This document shows positions 6,054 through 7,276 of a DNA stretch of 7,276 nucleotides, piece after piece. Source of the stretch: JBFJWU01 sp041623475 [NCBI: bacterium] (lineage in GTDB: Bacteria; J088); assembly GCA_041623475.1 (NCBI GenBank), contig JBFJWU010000172.1, forward strand, positions 1-7,276, read 5' to 3'. Position 1 is the first letter of the stretch, and each line of letters opens with the position of its first letter. The notes beneath the pieces were generated by a model, which was given only the letters and a program-made list of their open reading frames with translations, was not told where the DNA came from and did no database searches. Both the position numbers and the translations under genes were made by a program.

Positions 6054-6974
6054 ATGGGGATGGACACCAAAAAGCCTGATTATCGTAAATTCGCCGGGGA
6101 CCCGGGCGGATTCATCGATGCCATGCGGCGCCACCACGGACTGGGTTACCGACGGTTCGCGGATGCTGTCAGCGCCAGAGTGCGAGGCAAGCAGCGCAAG
6201 GGATCCGAAAACTACTTTTATCGACTGTGCAACCGGCAAACGACCCTGCGCCCGGAACTGGTCGATGGAATCAGTCGAGCACTCGATCTCAACCGTGCCG
6301 AGACCCGCTTCCTCAATAAATCGATCGAGACCTCGGAACTGCGGGAACACGACACCGACGCCTATGGAAAATCCCTGTTAAAACTGCTGAAAACCGGTTC
6401 ACGGGATGAGCAGGGTGCGGCCGGAGCCTTCCAGACGATTATCGAACCGCTGTTCGTCGCCCTGTATACGCTGGCCGCAAAAAGTCGAACCGATACCGAA
6501 CTTGCCCCCCGCAGGCTGGCAAAATCCACGTCGCGGAATCGCCAGTCGAGCCGCAAGATTAGTGAAGCAATTGACCTGCTGGTGGATACCGGCCTGCTCG
6601 TTCGCGACGACAACGGCCAACTGGTCCAGGCAAACCCGGGCCAGGACCTGCACGTTCGCTCCTCGTCTTCGATTGCGGACGGTCCAAAATCAGAAGCAAT
6701 GAAACTGTACTTTGCAGCGGTCGACAAATGGGGGACCGAAGCCCTGTACAACACGCCACGCGAACACCGTAACTTTCAGTCGGTTACGTTCCTGACCGGC
6801 GCAAAGCAGCTGAAAAAGCTGAACAGGCGGGTCGAAGAACTCTGGAACGAGGCCAAACAACAACTGCGGTCAGAGTTTGAAGACGCAGATGGCGATGTGG
6901 TCGCCCACGTCGGCATCCGGTCCTGGCCAATGTTGCAACTGGTGGAACAAGGGGATAGGGGACAGCGCAAATGA
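6054..6974 (+). CDS. TIGR02147/DUF4423-like transcriptional regulator
   Basis: The 306-residue protein has the layout of the TIGR02147 family. An N-terminal XRE-like helix-turn-helix (about residues 32-90) includes GYRRFADAV, NYFYRLCNRQTTL and LVDGISRALDLNRAETRFL. A middle helical linker follows, then a winged-helix-like part (KISEAIDLLVDTGLLVRDDNGQ, about 168-189, with the DTGLL core at 178-182) leading into a DUF4423-like C-terminal region (about 190-296). The best-conserved part is the helix around REHRNFQSVTF (236-246) and the following amphipathic helix. Members are thought to be transcription regulators and are commonly next to genes for exported proteins. ATG 6054 is taken as the start; ATG 6060, two codons later, is equally possible because neither has a Shine-Dalgarno. 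Its TGA overlaps the next ATG by 4 nt. Ligand and targets are unknown. Confidence 0.78.
   Translation: MGMDTKKPDYRKFAGDPGGFIDAMRRHHGLGYRRFADAVSARVRGKQRKGSENYFYRLCNRQTTLRPELVDGISRALDLNRAETRFLNKSIETSELREHDTDAYGKSLLKLLKTGSRDEQGAAGAFQTIIEPLFVALYTLAAKSRTDTELAPRRLAKSTSRNRQSSRKISEAIDLLVDTGLLVRDDNGQLVQANPGQDLHVRSSSSIADGPKSEAMKLYFAAVDKWGTEALYNTPREHRNFQSVTFLTGAKQLKKLNRRVEELWNEAKQQLRSEFEDADGDVVAHVGIRSWPMLQLVEQGDRGQRK
6957..6962 (+). promoter_or_regulatory. Ribosome binding site for the partial lipoprotein gene
   Basis: AGGGGA lies inside the end of the regulator gene, 8 nt before the ATG at 6971. It supports the start at the ATGA overlap. Confidence 0.6.
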
Positions 6975-7276
6975 AAACCGAAACAGCAGCCACCAGGCGA
7001 CATCACAGGCGAATTCCTGCAATGGCTGGCGCGTGCCTTATCGCCCTGTCACACGGCTGCGGCATTGGCGGTGGCGACGTAACCAACCCCCTGTCCGACC
7101 AGGATGTCCTGCTGGCCCAGGGTATCCAGGAACTGAGCGACGGGCAGTATCGCAAAGCACAAACGACATTCGGTCAACTTGTGACCCTGCAGGATTACGA
7201 ATGTGTGGCCCACTATGGTCTGGTGCTGGCGGGTATCCAGGACACCGCCGACCGAGTCGATACATTTGTTGATGCA
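6971..7276 (+). CDS. Probable TPR-containing lipoprotein, 5' part only (runs off the window)
   Basis: An uninterrupted frame of 102 codons begins at ATG 6971, overlaps the regulator stop as ATGA and is still open at the last base, so the gene is partial at its 3' end. The N-terminus has a basic stretch RRHHRR (9-14), a hydrophobic segment (15-27) and ALSHGC, a weak lipobox with the likely lipidated Cys at residue 30 and Gly at +2. After a Gly-rich linker, residues 47-90 (LAQGIQELSDGQYRKAQ, then F..L......VAHYGLVLAG) fit the spacing of a tetratricopeptide repeat. The protein probably acts in the periplasm or outer membrane in protein-protein contacts. Coupling to the TIGR02147-like regulator suggests shared expression and a common process. 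The downstream domain content is unseen. Confidence 0.75.
   Translation, partial: MKTETAATRRHHRRIPAMAGACLIALSHGCGIGGGDVTNPLSDQDVLLAQGIQELSDGQYRKAQTTFGQLVTLQDYECVAHYGLVLAGIQDTADRVDTFVDA

Noticed and set aside
1-7276. CRISPR array, tRNA, rRNA, insertion sequence or phage signals
   Set aside because: No regularly spaced repeats, cloverleaf-like segments, transposase motifs or terminal inverted repeats were seen on either strand.

Overview
The window looks like a piece of a Gram-negative bacterial chromosome of fairly high GC, probably from an uncultured deltaproteobacterium-like lineage (Myxococcota, Bdellovibrionota or similar). This rests on two predicted lipoproteins, a TIGR02147/DUF4423-type regulator (a family I associate mainly with Fibrobacter, Bdellovibrio and deltaproteobacterial relatives), and two-subunit FadE-type acyl-CoA dehydrogenases next to an R2-like ligand-binding oxidase. 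The lineage is inference; nothing here is a taxonomic marker.

Positions 5695 down to 1427 (minus strand) hold a tightly packed four-gene unit. In transcription order it encodes an R2lox-type Mn/Fe oxidase, the short and then the long subunit of a heteromeric acyl-CoA dehydrogenase (ACAD), and a membrane protein with a CHASE sensor domain and no output domain. Gaps are 25 nt, a 1-nt overlap and 9 nt, so one transcript is likely. A candidate promoter with an 18-bp perfect-arm inverted repeat over its -35 box lies just upstream (5734-5763), which suggests a ligand-responsive repressor encoded elsewhere. The plausible common theme is lipid or acyl-CoA oxidation, but the substrate cannot be read from the sequence.

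Positions 1353 down to 4 (minus strand) encode an unrecognised 449-residue lipoprotein. A 73-nt gap containing a small palindrome separates it from the CHASE gene, so it may or may not share the transcript.

Positions 5696-6053 are a divergent intergenic region. Its half next to R2lox is GC-rich and holds the R2lox promoter. Its other half (about 5925-6053) is strikingly AT-rich and carries a good promoter whose -10 box lies only 12 nt before the ATG of the next gene.

Positions 6054 to the end (plus strand) hold the TIGR02147-like regulator, followed with a 4-nt ATGA overlap by the start of a probable TPR lipoprotein that runs off the window.

No tRNA, rRNA, CRISPR array, insertion sequence or attachment site was seen. 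The most noteworthy system is the R2lox / split-ACAD / orphan-CHASE operon.
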